A stretch of DNA of 64,000 bases, from NCBI GenBank assembly GCA_004369085.1, contig ML210182.1:124001-188000 (forward strand), given 5' to 3'. Shown in pieces: positions 42,613 to 53,552 of this stretch. The translations under genes were made by a program, and so were the position numbers. How positions within the stretch are numbered: position 1 is the stretch's first letter; each line of letters opens with the position of its first letter. This DNA comes from Coprinopsis marcescibilis (taxonomy: Eukaryota > Basidiomycota > Agaricomycetes > Agaricales > Psathyrellaceae). A model generated the notes under the pieces. That model searched no databases. It was not told the origin of the DNA and worked only from the letters and a program-made list of their open reading frames with translations.

Positions 42613-42949
42613 GAAACGCAGGGATTCAAGAGCAGAGTGAAATCTGGAATGTCAAAACGCGGAGACCCGGCTTTTGACAGGGAAAACGAAACAAACTCCC
42701 CATCACCTGTAGTACGCACATCCCTGAGCCTAATGATCGTCGCTGCTGATCCATGTGTGCATTCGAAAGTCATTCACTCCAAGCACTACGACAATTAGCA
42801 TTATAACACGGGTCTAATTGTACAAACGAGAAACGACCGGGTATGTAAACCGAATAGCAAAAGCAGCAGACACACCTCCGTTGCCTGCGATATAGTCTAT
42901 AAAGTCGCGCCAGTGTCCTGGACACCTCAAAGTTCCACCTCAACCAAAT
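42613..42949. other. Intergenic, nothing recognised
   Basis: Carries the second copy of the CCCTGAGCC direct repeat (42722-42744) and the 3' flank of the phosphatase gene. Confidence 0.5.
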
Positions 42950-45604
42950 CTAAGGTTTCGGTGAATCACCAGTAACAGTCTGCCAACTATTTCCCTCGGG
43001 AACCTCCCAATCCCCGTGGCAGTCATACGCCCAATCAGTCTTCGCAATGATCTCCTTCTGCGCATCCACAAACGTGTCTACAGGACACATGCCGTCCTTT
43101 TGCTCGGGACATCCACGGATACCAGTCAGAGGAGCAACACCATCGTTGATGATCACCCGGATCTGCTCGCCTGGTGTCGAGGTGCATGACAAGACTGCAG
43201 GATAAAAGTTAGATTTGCGTCAGTCAGCCTGTAAATGCTGGCGGTAGGCATTGCAACGCACGTTGGAATTGCATGTTCGTCGCAAACGGTGCCAGTTCCG
43301 CAACGCGGAACGCTCGATTATGCGGGATATGTGTGTAGGGCAAAGGTCCGTCAGCGGCGAAGGTCGTCAAATTGAGAGCAGTGATGACTAGAAGCGACAA
43401 TATCAGTACAGCTCGTTCATCGCTAATTCAACTCACTGTTGAGAACAACAACTTCATGCGTCGCATCCACATACAATGACTGTCCCAGTGGGAACGTAAT
43501 ATCATTGTGAAGCGTTGCGTTGGTCGAAGTGTTGTGCTCCTTGATATGCGTCTTGGTAAGACGAGCAACCAATTCTTGGATCCAACCAATGCCTTGCACA
43601 CGTGCGACTGGGGATCCAAACGCAGAAACATACCTAACATAGACGCCTTATCAGTACACATACCGCCAAACCGCAAACTATACTCTCATACCAGAAATAG
43701 AGATCAAGGCTGTATTTGACCAATCTGAATCAGCACACAGCTGCGAAGCACCCGCCAAAACAACAAAACTCACGCGTAATCGAAGCCTTCCCATTCGTCC
43801 TCGGTAAATAGTTCGCAGAATTTGGAGTATCCGAGGGCAACAGTCTAATGAAGATCCATCAAGTGATGCTCAGCCTCTGATTAGTGCATGAGCTAACCAA
43901 CTGACCTCGTAAGAACAGGTTTGCTGCATGATGTAGACATCTTCGATGGTCAAATCGAAATCCTTGATCTCGCGTTGAAGCCTTTCCCTCGCATCCTTGA
44001 GGTAGATGTCAGCCCAACGACTGGTGTACCACTTGCCACGGTCAGCCTTGGATTTGACGTTGGCATTCGGGCAACTGCAGATGTGTGAGAAGTATGCAGA
44101 GGACCACGGAAATTGCCTTACGTCTTGTAAGGTGCAAGGGTGTTGTTGAACTGCAAAGCAAAGGGAGCGTTCAGAACAGATATAGCAATGAAAGGTCTAT
44201 ATGCGTACCCCGTCAGCCTCGATTGTGATGCTCTGTTGGTATTGACCATCGTAAGGGAAGCCAAAGAAGCCAACTGCGAAGTTGAGAGCCGAGGCGAGCA
44301 TTCGATCCCTGCAAACATATAAGGCAACTTGGAAGGGGACTTCAGACTCGAACGTACTGAGATTCCGTACGGAACACTGGGATCGTGTTGGATTCGGTAA
44401 AGTTCTAGACTGTGGTCAGACAGGGAGCGCTAAAGATGGCGACTGGTGCATACGTTGAGCAAGAATCCATATTTCATGCGAAGGGAAAACCCAAGATCGA
44501 CTATAAGCTCCGTGGTCAGGATCTTCGGTGCTTCTCAGCGCATAGAAAATTCTTACAGAGTTGCTTGCGTCCGAAGGGGGTGAGCACTGGGGCCATGTTA
44601 GTAAATAAGCTGTGCGAGGGCAACGAGGGCAACGTACGCTCTTCGCCGAGCTTGTAGGTCCTGGAGGATAAAAGTAGTCAGATAACGGGTAAGTATCGCT
44701 GCAAGCACTGGAATTACCATTGGTTCAAGAAGTCTAGGTCGCCTGTTGCAGTCCAATCCTTGGCGTACTTGTTCAACTTGGTGGCCAGTTTAGCAGGTCC
44801 ACCATACGACGCTGGGGTGGTATGAGTCAAGTTGTACACCACAGCAGCTGTGTGGTTCTACGTACCCCATGCTGTAGGATACCTAGCACCATGTCGGTGC
44901 AGGAAGTGCAGACCAGTGACCCTGCACGTCTCAGGAGGTTCGGGAGTTGCATCAATACCAAACTTGCCCCTCTCGACGCTGTACCACGGAGACAAGTTGC
45001 CCCACTTCGTGAACAGCTTGAATTCAGAGCTAGTGTGGTTCTTGACAGTCCCGACCTTCGCGATGGCCTGAGGAGGAATGAGCTGGTTGGAGCATTGTCC
45101 GCTCTGGTAGGGGTAAACAGGGGCGGTCGCGATCACGGCGGGTTCAGCGCCTGTAGGGGTACCGCCAGCATAGCCTACGTTGGTCGGGAACATAGAAGGG
45201 AAGGCATTGGTGGGGCTTGCTGGTGGGAACGGCTGCACCTCTGTCGATCCAACCCATGGAGGGGCGAGTGCTGTGAAGCGTTCCCTCTGGCTGCTCGTCT
45301 GCCTGTCATCCCTGGTAATGCCGTCGACCTTCTTGCTAAAGCAGCTCGGACCACATATCGCAAGCTGCATGAGCAAGCAGGCAATGATACCCGTCACGAA
45401 TGCAGCTGCTACGTGCGACGCTCGGACAGGAATGGCCAGTCGTTCGACCTGTGTTGGGCACTTCGGTTTGGCGGCTTTGGGTGAGTGTGATTCGTCTTCG
45501 AAGGCCTCCTGATGGCCAGAGAGCAGAGCTTCACGCTCTGTGGCTCCAGAGGCGCCATACTGGACCTCTGGGTCGTTGTTCACGCTGCTGAACGGCTTCG
45601 TCAT
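42950..45604 (-). CDS. Membrane-anchored histidine acid phosphatase (phytase-like), HE variant
   Basis: ATG 45604 (MTKPFSSVNNDPEV) is preferred; the frame is open back to another ATG at 45781. About 57 residues of cytosolic tail precede one hydrophobic segment (VAAAFVTGIIACLLMQLAI), giving a type II anchor. The catalytic domain begins FLHRHGARYPT, the phospho-accepting His motif. Many short introns follow (for example donor TGG|GTACGT after TAWG). Exons read LTPFGRKQLFDLGFSLRM, PVFRTESQYRMLASALNF, GFFGFP, IMQQTCSYE, and the second catalytic region YVDATHEVVVLNT. Classical fungal phytases have His-Asp here; this gene has His-Glu. The end is TDWAYDCHGDWEVPEG. The enzyme should hydrolyse phosphomonoesters outside the cell or in the secretory lumen; substrate unknown. 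Every exon reads open. Confidence 0.88.
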
Positions 45605-45970
45605 CGCTGAAAGCCCGCCTGTCAAGATCGAACGAACCTTGGGACATTTCAAATGCGCTATATTGCCCGTGGGAACGTCCATCAGTGTTGCCGTCATCGG
45701 GGGCGAACAAGAGAACTCGGACGGCGAGGACGGTTCTTTCCGAAAGTCTCGCGACGATCTCCTCGACTGCCAGAATACCATTTGTGCTGTATCTATGAAC
45801 CTCAGGTTGGCGTTGAATCGCTATTGTCAGCGCAACAGGCCCTGAAACAGGCGTGAGTCCGACAACACAGCACATGTACTACTGTCCCACACACACACAC
45901 GAATTTGTCAAGGTAATTCGTTCTTCGCTGCCCTCGTTGCTGTATCTTCTAACCGTCCTCAGTGGACATC

Positions 45971-46769
45971 ATGCCACCGTTGAAACTGTCGCCCTTGGCG
46001 CACAAACACTGTGAAAACTGCTTTGCTATCGATAAAGACCTCAAGGCGAAAGGAAGAACACTCATGCTCTGCGCAGGATGCAAACGGTCTCATTATTGTG
46101 TTGGTCAAATTCATCTGAATTGACATAGGCCTGTAATGAACTGACGCTTTGCCACGCAGGATCGAGAATGCCAAAAGAAACATTGGGCAGAGCATAAATC
46201 TATATGCCTGCACAACCAGTACTTTTCGGAGCATATGAAGCAATTTGCAACCCCAGGCTCAGGCGACCACCAGCCAGAAGAGATCGAAAAGTACCTCAAA
46301 GAGTGGGTCACAGTACGTTCTTTCCCTTACTTTTCACGCGCTGCCAATTGACATATTCCCCTAGTTCCAGCGAGATACTTTCGCCGTCATCTCAATCAGT
46401 GCTCTCGGTCTACACGAGAACCCAGACACCTTGTACTCTCACTTCCTCTTCATTCAGCTGTCCGCCAACTTCGCCCCGGCTCAGAAACGGGTAAACAAAA
46501 AGAAAGCATTCCAAGTCTTACACGCAAAGTCCACGTCTATGGACGAGTTTGCGAAAAAGTGGCCGGCGAATGTGACGCAGATGCGGCCGTTTGTGGAAAG
46601 GGGAAAGAAGAACCGCGAAACTGGGCTATCGGATGGGACTGTCATCATCTTCATCGCCGTAGCGCAAGCGCTATACATCTCGCACACCTTGGCCATTGGA
46701 CTCCTTCCCATCAGGAAATTTAAGTACGACAGCGACTGGGAAAACACCTTGTGCCGGCTGTGCAATTGA
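45971..46769 (+). CDS. MYND-type zinc finger protein 1
   Basis: Three exons (45971-46099, 46160-46312, 46365-46769) give 228 residues. The MYND finger is at residues 14-58: CENCFAI, LCAGCKRSHYC, then across intron 1 DRECQKKHWAEHKSIC, with all eight ligands. The remainder is a helical domain of about 170 residues (EEIEKYLKEWVT, FAVISISALGLHENPDTLYS) shared with the three following genes. MYND fingers bind short proline-rich peptides; the partner here is unknown. Intron positions are conserved across the array: after HYC and after the KYLKEW motif. Confidence 0.9.
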
Positions 46770-47354
46770 CGTCTTGGTCTTACCATTTGGCGGACAAATG
46801 TAGCGCCTTTGCCATGGAACTGCCTGCAATGGTCTTTTTCTATTCCCTTTGCACCAAAGTAGAAGCGCTACCTTTTCTTCACATCGACATCCCACTTCGA
46901 CCTGATCACTACGAATACTAGGCCAACCAACCGATATTTTCAAACTCAACGCATCCACAGCCCGTCTTAAATCCTCAGTACAAATCTGCAACTCTACCTT
47001 CGTTTCGTGCTTCCCAGTAAGCGGAACATGGTGGGGGGATATGAGGCAGCGAAACGGGTGAATCATGGGGGAGAGAGAGATTAGGACGTCCTCGCCTGGA
47101 TTTGGTGAACCATCCCCATCCCGCGCAAGAAGGATACCAATTCCTGACGTGTTGACTCGGCAATTGGGTCTTTCACGAATGGCGCTTTGGTGGACGAAAG
47201 TTTGTCCTTTGCAATGTACATAGGACGTGTTCTTAAAATAGACGCATGCTTTAGCTCATTCTCGTGCCAGGGGTAAGACATGTTCCAAAGGGTCAAGCAG
47301 GTAGGAATGATATCGATATCAGACCCTTTCTTAAATTATTTGCCACCATACACA
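46770..47354. other. Spacer between MYND genes 1 and 2
   Basis: 585 bp with no supported coding region. Confidence 0.55.
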
Positions 47355-48190
47355 ATGTCGCCTTCGATAAAACTCACCCCTGCAGCCGAAGCAATCAAAC
47401 AGTGTCAGCAGTGCTACGTTTCGGAAGCAGAACTCAAGACACAGGGAAGATCGCTGTTTACCTGCTCTGCATGCCATCGTGCACACTACTGCGTGCGTCC
47501 ACCTATCCCGGATAACGTACCATTCACTGACCAGCCATGGGCTTGTTCGCAGTCGCCAGTGCCAGAAACAACATTGGCCCGAACACAAGGGACCATGCAG
47601 ACACAACCAAGCCACTAAAGCGGACATGAAGAAATATTTCGTGCCCAGAACTGGAATTCACCAGCCAGTCGAGATCGAAAAATTTCTCAAACCCTGGCTT
47701 CAAGTGAGACAAATGCTATCTCATGTTGCTGAACGCACTTGACAGTAGTTTGGTGAACGAACCAGCTGGGCACTGCGGCGCCTGCGCCATCAGCATGGCG
47801 ACAAATCCAGACAATATCTTCACGAAATGACTTTACATCGAGGTTTCGCCCTGCTTCCAACCTGGACAGACCAAGGTCAACGTGAAGAAAGCCTTTAGGG
47901 TTGTACATGAAGCAGCGAGAACGATTGACTCTGTGACCGAGGGTAACCCTGGCTTACGACACAAGATAGATGCGCTCTTGGCCCAAAGCCGCGCATTGCA
48001 CGACATGAAACCGGGGAAAGGAGAAACAGACTGGCAAGGGTTCCTCATCGTCGTCGTAAAGGTCCCAGAAGTCGGCTTAGTGCATGCTATCCCGCTTGGA
48101 ATGGAGACGGGTTTCCATGAAGTGTTGGGTGACATTCGCCTTTGGAGAGACAACCTCCGCCGAGTTACTGCCTCTGGCGAGGGATTGTAG
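47355..48190 (+). pseudogene. MYND-type zinc finger gene 2, broken
   Basis: The start MSPSIKLTPAAEAIKQCQQC and first exon through CHRAHYC match the family, with the usual GTGCGT donor. After the expected acceptor (TTCGCAG) the sequence needs two more bases to enter the frame reading RQCQKQHWPEHKGPC. An alternative acceptor restores frame but removes three residues and a finger spacing. Further on, the frame NPDNIFTK meets TGA before LYIEVSPCFQPGQTKVNVKK, where siblings continue. The rest stays open to TAG at 48190 and resembles the siblings. Two independent defects make a recent pseudogene likely. Confidence 0.7.
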
Positions 48191-48363
48191 GACAGTTTGT
48201 GTCGTCGAAACAGCATCGTACGTCCCAAGGTTCGCAGGGCTTGGCGTTTGCTTGGCACTAAGAGACACATAGCCTTAAATTAATGACTGACGAACTCACA
48301 AATAGAGTAGACCCCGCTTGCACTGAAACCAACGTGCTCTCTTAAGAATTCTCTTCATCACTC

Positions 48364-49204
48364 ATGGACACTGAACCCACGACAACTTGGGGTAATGGCT
48401 ATCTCACAAGAAAGTTGGCCAAACAATGTCAGAACTGTTTCATCCCAGATAGTAAGCTCAAGGAAGTAGAAGGCAGGAGCATCAAGACTTGCTCAGGATG
48501 TAACAGAACTCACTATTGCGTACGTGTATATCAAAATGCCCCTACTCTTGCCATAGTGACCATCGTGCAGTCTAGGGAATGTCAGAAAGAGAACTGGAAA
48601 TGGCACAAGACAATGTGCAAGGCAAATCAGGCGGCGAAGGAGCTGATGAAGGAGAGTTTCGTCCCTGGAGCAACCACATATCAAGTTATCGAGGTTTCAA
48701 AGTATTTCAAGTCTTGGCTAGATGTAAGTCCATCTTGTCCCGTTGTCATAAGTAGTTGCCAATCAATCCTATACATGATATCAGTACCATCGACCGATCC
48801 TGGCAAAAGCCGTCATCAGTGCCTTGGAGATAAAGGCCAACAACGACAATTTATTCACTCATTACCTCCACCTCGAGGTATTGCCCAACTTTCTCCCAGG
48901 CAAGAAGCCCGCCGATATCAAAAGGGCGTTCACTTTTCGGAGTGCACGACGCCTTCCTATGGAATTACTGTTGGACTCAAACGCAGTCGGCGCGGAACAA
49001 ATTCACGAACTCTTGCAGAGGAGCAAAGAGGTTCGGAGAGAACTACGGCAGCCTGGATTTGCAATCACCCTGGTCAACATACCCCAGGTTCATTTGGCGA
49101 ATCAGATCGTGTACGGCCCCGACAAAAACTGCCTCGAATACGACGAAGACTGGGAGGCAACTCTTCAGTCGCACATTGATAACGGAAAGGTCTTCAAAGG
49201 CTAA
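48364..49204 (+). CDS. MYND-type zinc finger protein 3
   Basis: Three exons (48364-48519, 48571-48723, 48785-49204) give 242 residues. MYND finger: CQNCFIPDSKL, CSGCNRTHYC, then SRECQKENWKWHKTMC after intron 1. The second domain includes VIEVSKYFKSWLD and AKAVISALEIKANNDNLFTH, and ends YDEDWEATLQSHID. Exon 2 is 153 nt here and in genes 1 and 4, and intron phases match, so the array arose by tandem duplication. Function unknown beyond presumed protein binding by the finger. Confidence 0.9.
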
Positions 49205-50157
49205 ACTGCAGCAGAGTTAACGCACTCTACACACGCGTTCCGCACGACTTAGCTACTCTGTTGGATCGTTAGCTACGGAGACCAGGATTTCGTCTGCCAA
49301 ACGCTGAGGATTTCCAGATCAATTCCCCATGAATTTATTCCGAATGTAACTAATAAAGTACAGGTCATTTCCCCCAGAAGGCTGAAGATCCGGGTGGAGT
49401 TTATTTCGGCCTGCAGTATTGAGATGAGGGCAGGAAGGAAGTCAAATGTGAGAATATTTGGCATACCTTTTTATAACCTTATTCCCCCAATCACTCTACG
49501 CTATCTCAACCGTTCCCCCATCCTCGTCATCGTCCCCTGGATATATAATTGAATCGACAGTCCGGCAGTGGTATGAGAATCCAGTCAAACATAAAGCAAT
49601 TGAGGAAATGAGATGCAACGTCAGTCTTCGCACTAGCTCAGTCGTGGCATTTGAGTAAGTCATACTAACCGAGATAATACAATCATTGTTAGTGTTTCAA
49701 CTTTCCTGGGTCGGCGCTTGCGATTCGCCAGGAACTGGAGTCGCAGCAAGATGAAGTCCTTCCCCCCAATGCTGAGAACCTCAAGGTCTGCTCGATTATA
49801 CCGCACCGCATACCATACCATGTGTCTGCTACCCCAAACTCATCGCTAGGCTGCCCGGTAGCCCAGGTAGAGGTCGGTGTAGGTCATGTCCGGCGACTGC
49901 CGAAACGACTAGATCTCGACAAAGGAGACAAATGGGATTCGATGCTGCAAGGAATGCAGGACTTCGCTAATCTCCCAGGCCCCGTGTAGTCAACGTACGA
50001 ATTAATGACCTCACGAAACATGCGTCATCTATCGCTTAGATGGTTGGCGCTCCGGTTCGTACGAGACAATCATTCAGGCCTCAGGGGCGGCATCTGTCCG
50101 AGACAGTCCGTCTCCATTGTCTGACCATAGTTGTTTTGCATAAATCGCCGCTTTGAA
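49205..50157. other. Spacer between MYND genes 3 and 4 with an unexplained open stretch
   Basis: From about 49694 to TAG near 49989 one frame stays open and reads GSALAIRQELESQQDEVLPP and onward, but a splice from the upstream open segment (49608-49657, GTAAGT donor) lands in the wrong phase. It may be a gene remnant; no family was recognised. Confidence 0.35.
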
Positions 50158-51036
50158 ATGAACTTGGCCAGTACTCAAATGCCTAAGCACCACCACCACC
50201 GTCATCATCACGACTCGGACTCACCTGGCGCAGCATGGAAACAATGTCAGCACTGCTTCCTGTCCGAGGGCGAGGTTTGGAAGGGTCAGGGACGGCGATT
50301 GCTCTCGTGCGCTGGGTGCTTGAGGGCGTACTATTGCGTGTGTTTCGACCGCCTTCCTGTCGACAACTTGAACTCCTGACGCGAACCACTTTCAACAGTG
50401 CAAGTCGTGCCAGAAGCAGGATTGGCCGCAGCACAAGCAACTCTGTCAGCATAATCAGAGGATGAGGGAGCAGATGAAAGGATTGTTCAAACCGGGACTG
50501 GATTGTTACCAAGTCGTTGAGATCGACAAACATCTCAAGACGTGGTTAATCGTAAGTCACCTCGCGAGTCGCACCTTCACTGCGCGTTTTGAAGCTTCGC
50601 TTTGCAGCTCCACAGAACTTTACTGATCCAAGCAGCCGCGAGCGCTCTCCGCATCAGCCACAACCCCGACAGCATCTTCACCACCTGCCTTATGGTAATA
50701 CTCTCACCAAAGTTCAAGCCCAACGAGAAAAATGTCGACGACAGGCAGGCGTTTAGTGTTGAAACTGCTGAGCCCATCCTGCTAAAGGATGTGGCCGCAT
50801 CGGATCCGACAGGCAAACAGGGAGAATTGTTTGCAGATGCACTCAGGCAAAGCAGGGAGATGAGGAAGAGCGGGTTGACGGGAATTTGCTTCGTGTATGT
50901 TCAGGTTCCGCAAGTGCAATTGGGGCATATTTTGCCAACTGCGCTGCCAGGAGGGGTGCATGAGTGTGGGAAGCATTGGAGGAATTGGAGGAAGTACTTG
51001 CGCGAGTATACGGATAGAGGACAGATCCTTGAATGA
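50158..51036 (+). CDS. MYND-type zinc finger protein 4 with His-rich N-terminus
   Basis: Three exons (50158-50337, 50399-50551, 50608-51036) give 253 residues. A His-rich stretch (KHHHHRHHHD) precedes the finger CQHCFLSEGEV, CAGCLRAYYC, CKSCQKQDWPQHKQLC. The helical domain begins QVVEIDKHLKTWLI and LIQAAASALRISHNPDSIFT, and ends WRNWRKYLREYTDRG. The His run is not seen in the sibling genes and might bind metal. Exon structure equals that of genes 1 and 3. Confidence 0.9.
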
Positions 51037-51183
51037 TTCGAGTGCCCCTGAAATTTGTGCAGCGCATTAACTTGACTTCGATTTCAGTAATTGATATAAT
51101 ACAAGGGTAATTAGAAGGTTATTATGAAGCCAGTATCGGGTGGGCATATGTGAAGGCCTCGACAAAGGTACGCAACTTAGCAG

Positions 51184-51879
51184 TCATTGATCGACCGTGG
51201 CGGCTTCTTCATCGACATCGCTTCCTTCGACGTGCTCCGACTCGTCGATCACTTCCTTTCCATTTTTCGCAGGAGGCCTACTTCCCAGGACCGTGGCGTT
51301 GATACTAGAAGCAAAGAGGTTATGGGGTGAAAGCATTTTGAAATATTAAAACGCACTTTAGCATAACCTTGACCTTTTCTCCTTCCGCTCCCTCCAGCTC
51401 GATAGTAAGATGCTTGGCGCCCTTCCATCCATAGCTCCCGGTTGAGAATATGCTCGGCAATAGCGTCAGGCTTCCGATGAATCCTGGGTCAGTAGGGGCC
51501 CCAGGGTTGGTAGCCACGCCGGCAGACCCAATGTGCTCTGCAGCTTCATCTTCCTCGCCCTCTTTCTTCTTGGGCGTTTCAGCGATCGATGGAGGGGTGT
51601 TGGTGATGTGAACGTGAAGTGGCAGGGCCTTCTCTTTGAATTCGGTTCCTGAAATAGGAGGGGGCTGCTTAGGCTACAAAGGGGGTGAATGAGCTATGGG
51701 TACAGAGTATCTGCGAAGTAAAGCAACAAACCTTGGCTGATGCGGCCTTTTTCTTCCCATTGGCGGTCTTTTGGGCTTTGGTCGCCCGAGGCCCCTCTTC
51801 AGTTTCAGCTCCACGTTTCTTTGCTGTTTAGTCTTCAGAAAGTGCACTGACATACAGAATCCGAAAACTTACCAGGCAT
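51184..51879 (-). CDS. Conserved hypothetical basic/acidic protein, probably nuclear
   Basis: Four exons (51879-51873, 51823-51732, 51673-51357, 51304-51184) give 178 residues; the first exon is only 7 nt (ATG CCT G). The start reads MPAKKRGAETEEGPRATKAQ, then a Lys-rich stretch. The core is LPLHVHITNTPPSIAETPKK, FIGSLTLLPSIFSTGSYGWK and LTIELEGAEGEKVKVMLNIN, which looks like a small beta-sandwich. The tail is acidic. No domain name was recognised. It is convergent with MYND gene 4. Confidence 0.75.
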
Positions 51880-52216
51880 CTCGTGCTAGTTTGTGAAAGA
51901 AAAGGTGTGGTACGTTGGAGTTGGTGGTGAAAGAAAATGCGTTGGTGAGAAGTTTGAGCCGAAAATGTTGGATGGGTGGGTTCTTATAGGCCAGTCAAGC
52001 GTGGCCGAGTGGCCTGGATTTTGGATTTTACACACAAGAGGTGATGTGGGAGTCGGTGACCTTGACTACGACATATGACCATTGAGACTCCCACTCCCAT
52101 TGTCCGTGGAAACATGACGTCACGCGACGGAGGGCGCGTCCGAGCTTTGCGCGGCGGCCTGGCTTTGTCTTCTGTCGTTGAGAAACATCTTAACGATTGC
52201 ATTGTACGCATACCGA

Positions 52217-53195
52217 TTACAGGTCAAATTCAAAGTCCGAATCAGAGTTTCTACGCGCAGGGCCACGGATGTTTTTGGGAGCTCGTGCGTTGACGGATGT
52301 TGCAGCTGAGCGCATCCTGGAAGATGCGTCGGCGTCCCAGTCTTCTTCTTCATCGTCGCTTAGGCTTTCACTTTGTCGAGATTCTTCGACATAGATCGCT
52401 TCGGAAGGATGGATTGCTCCGCTGACGGCTAACATGGCCTCCAGATCTAGCGTGCATTTTAGCTTGGACCATGCATGTAATAAAGGCATTGATGGCTCAC
52501 CGCCTTGTGTTCGATCTCGATCGGAGCCCCAGGCAATGATCTGGTTCAGAATTTCGCCCTTTCGATAGATGATGATCATGGGGATTCGGACATCTGGAAG
52601 GTTTGGTACGCATTTGTCTCCGACAATCGAAACGAATTTGGTCCGGGGAAACTTGGCCGCCAACGCTCTTATGTGAGGGAATGCCTTGTCGCTCCGCGGA
52701 ACGCTAGAAAGAAGTTTGAATACCAGTCCTAGGCATAGCGTCACCGAGCTTACCCATCTTTGTACAGAAAGCACACGACTCCTGTGCCAGTTTCGTTGTC
52801 ATCGTCCTCCGCGTTCAGATTGCTAGCTTCCGTCACCTCTCGGGTATAGTCTTCCCTGCTGATCGGGATGACCTGGCCAAACCTAGCATCTCTCTGCTCC
52901 CTTCTGTCCTCGGCCAACAGCCTTCTCCTCTGAGCCTCCAATCTCCTGAACTCGTCGTCATCCTTCAGCCTTTGCCCTAATCTTTCGAGTTCAGCCGCCG
53001 TTGAGTCGTTGAGGAGATCGTCGAATGTCGGCGAGCCTGGGGGTGAAGGCGTCGGCGGTGTCTTCTCTCTCGGAGGAAGGATGCCATGTTTTCGAAGAGC
53101 ATCATTGCTGTTCAGAACTTCGTCAGCATGTAAATGCAAGACTTTATACACATTCCGACATACAATTCGGTGTCTTCGTTGGGGTTCACGGACAT
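52217..53195 (-). CDS. Phosducin-like protein (PLP2/PDCL3 type), thioredoxin fold
   Basis: Four exons (53195-53164, 53107-52754, 52703-52501, 52446-52217) give 272 residues. The N-terminus rebuilt across intron 1, NPNEDTEFNDALRKHGILPP, is the hallmark of PLP2/PDCL3 proteins. A charged coiled region follows (LKDDDEFRRLEAQRRRLLAE), then a thioredoxin-like domain (VVCFLYKDGVPRSDKAFPHI, KFVSIVGDKCVPNLPDVRIP, IIIYRKGEIL) and an acidic tail (SDDEEEDWD). Members act with the CCT chaperonin in folding of actin, tubulin or G-protein beta subunits. Intron 3 is a multiple of three and open, but removing it gives the family spacing GDLEAMLAVSGAI. Confidence 0.9.
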
Positions 53196-53552
53196 TATGA
53201 TTGTTTGGGTGCTCAAGACCGAATCACGTTTGCTTTATATGGCGCCCAGAGTGGCTGCGGTGTAGAAAACGCAGTACGCAGCGCCAATCCTGTGTCTGAC
53301 ATTGTAAATGCTGGATTTCTCGAGACGTTCTGCGGATGATCTTATCGCGCCAAGCCCAAACTAATCTACCCAGGATCATGTGTATGATTCAAACTCCGTT
53401 AGCTGCGGGGAATGTAGTAGGGCGCTTCCTCACCAGCGTTTCTTGTATTGCTTCCAGTCCGCCAGTGGTGTTGTTCCCGAAACCCCGCAAAAGGTCCTGG
53501 AACAACAATATACCCCTTGGACCTTACCCAGAATACCCTATGGTATACAAAA

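Noticed and set aside
52446..52500. Retaining this segment as coding in the phosducin-like gene
   Set aside because: It is open and a multiple of three, but has GT-AG ends and its removal gives the family's normal spacing.
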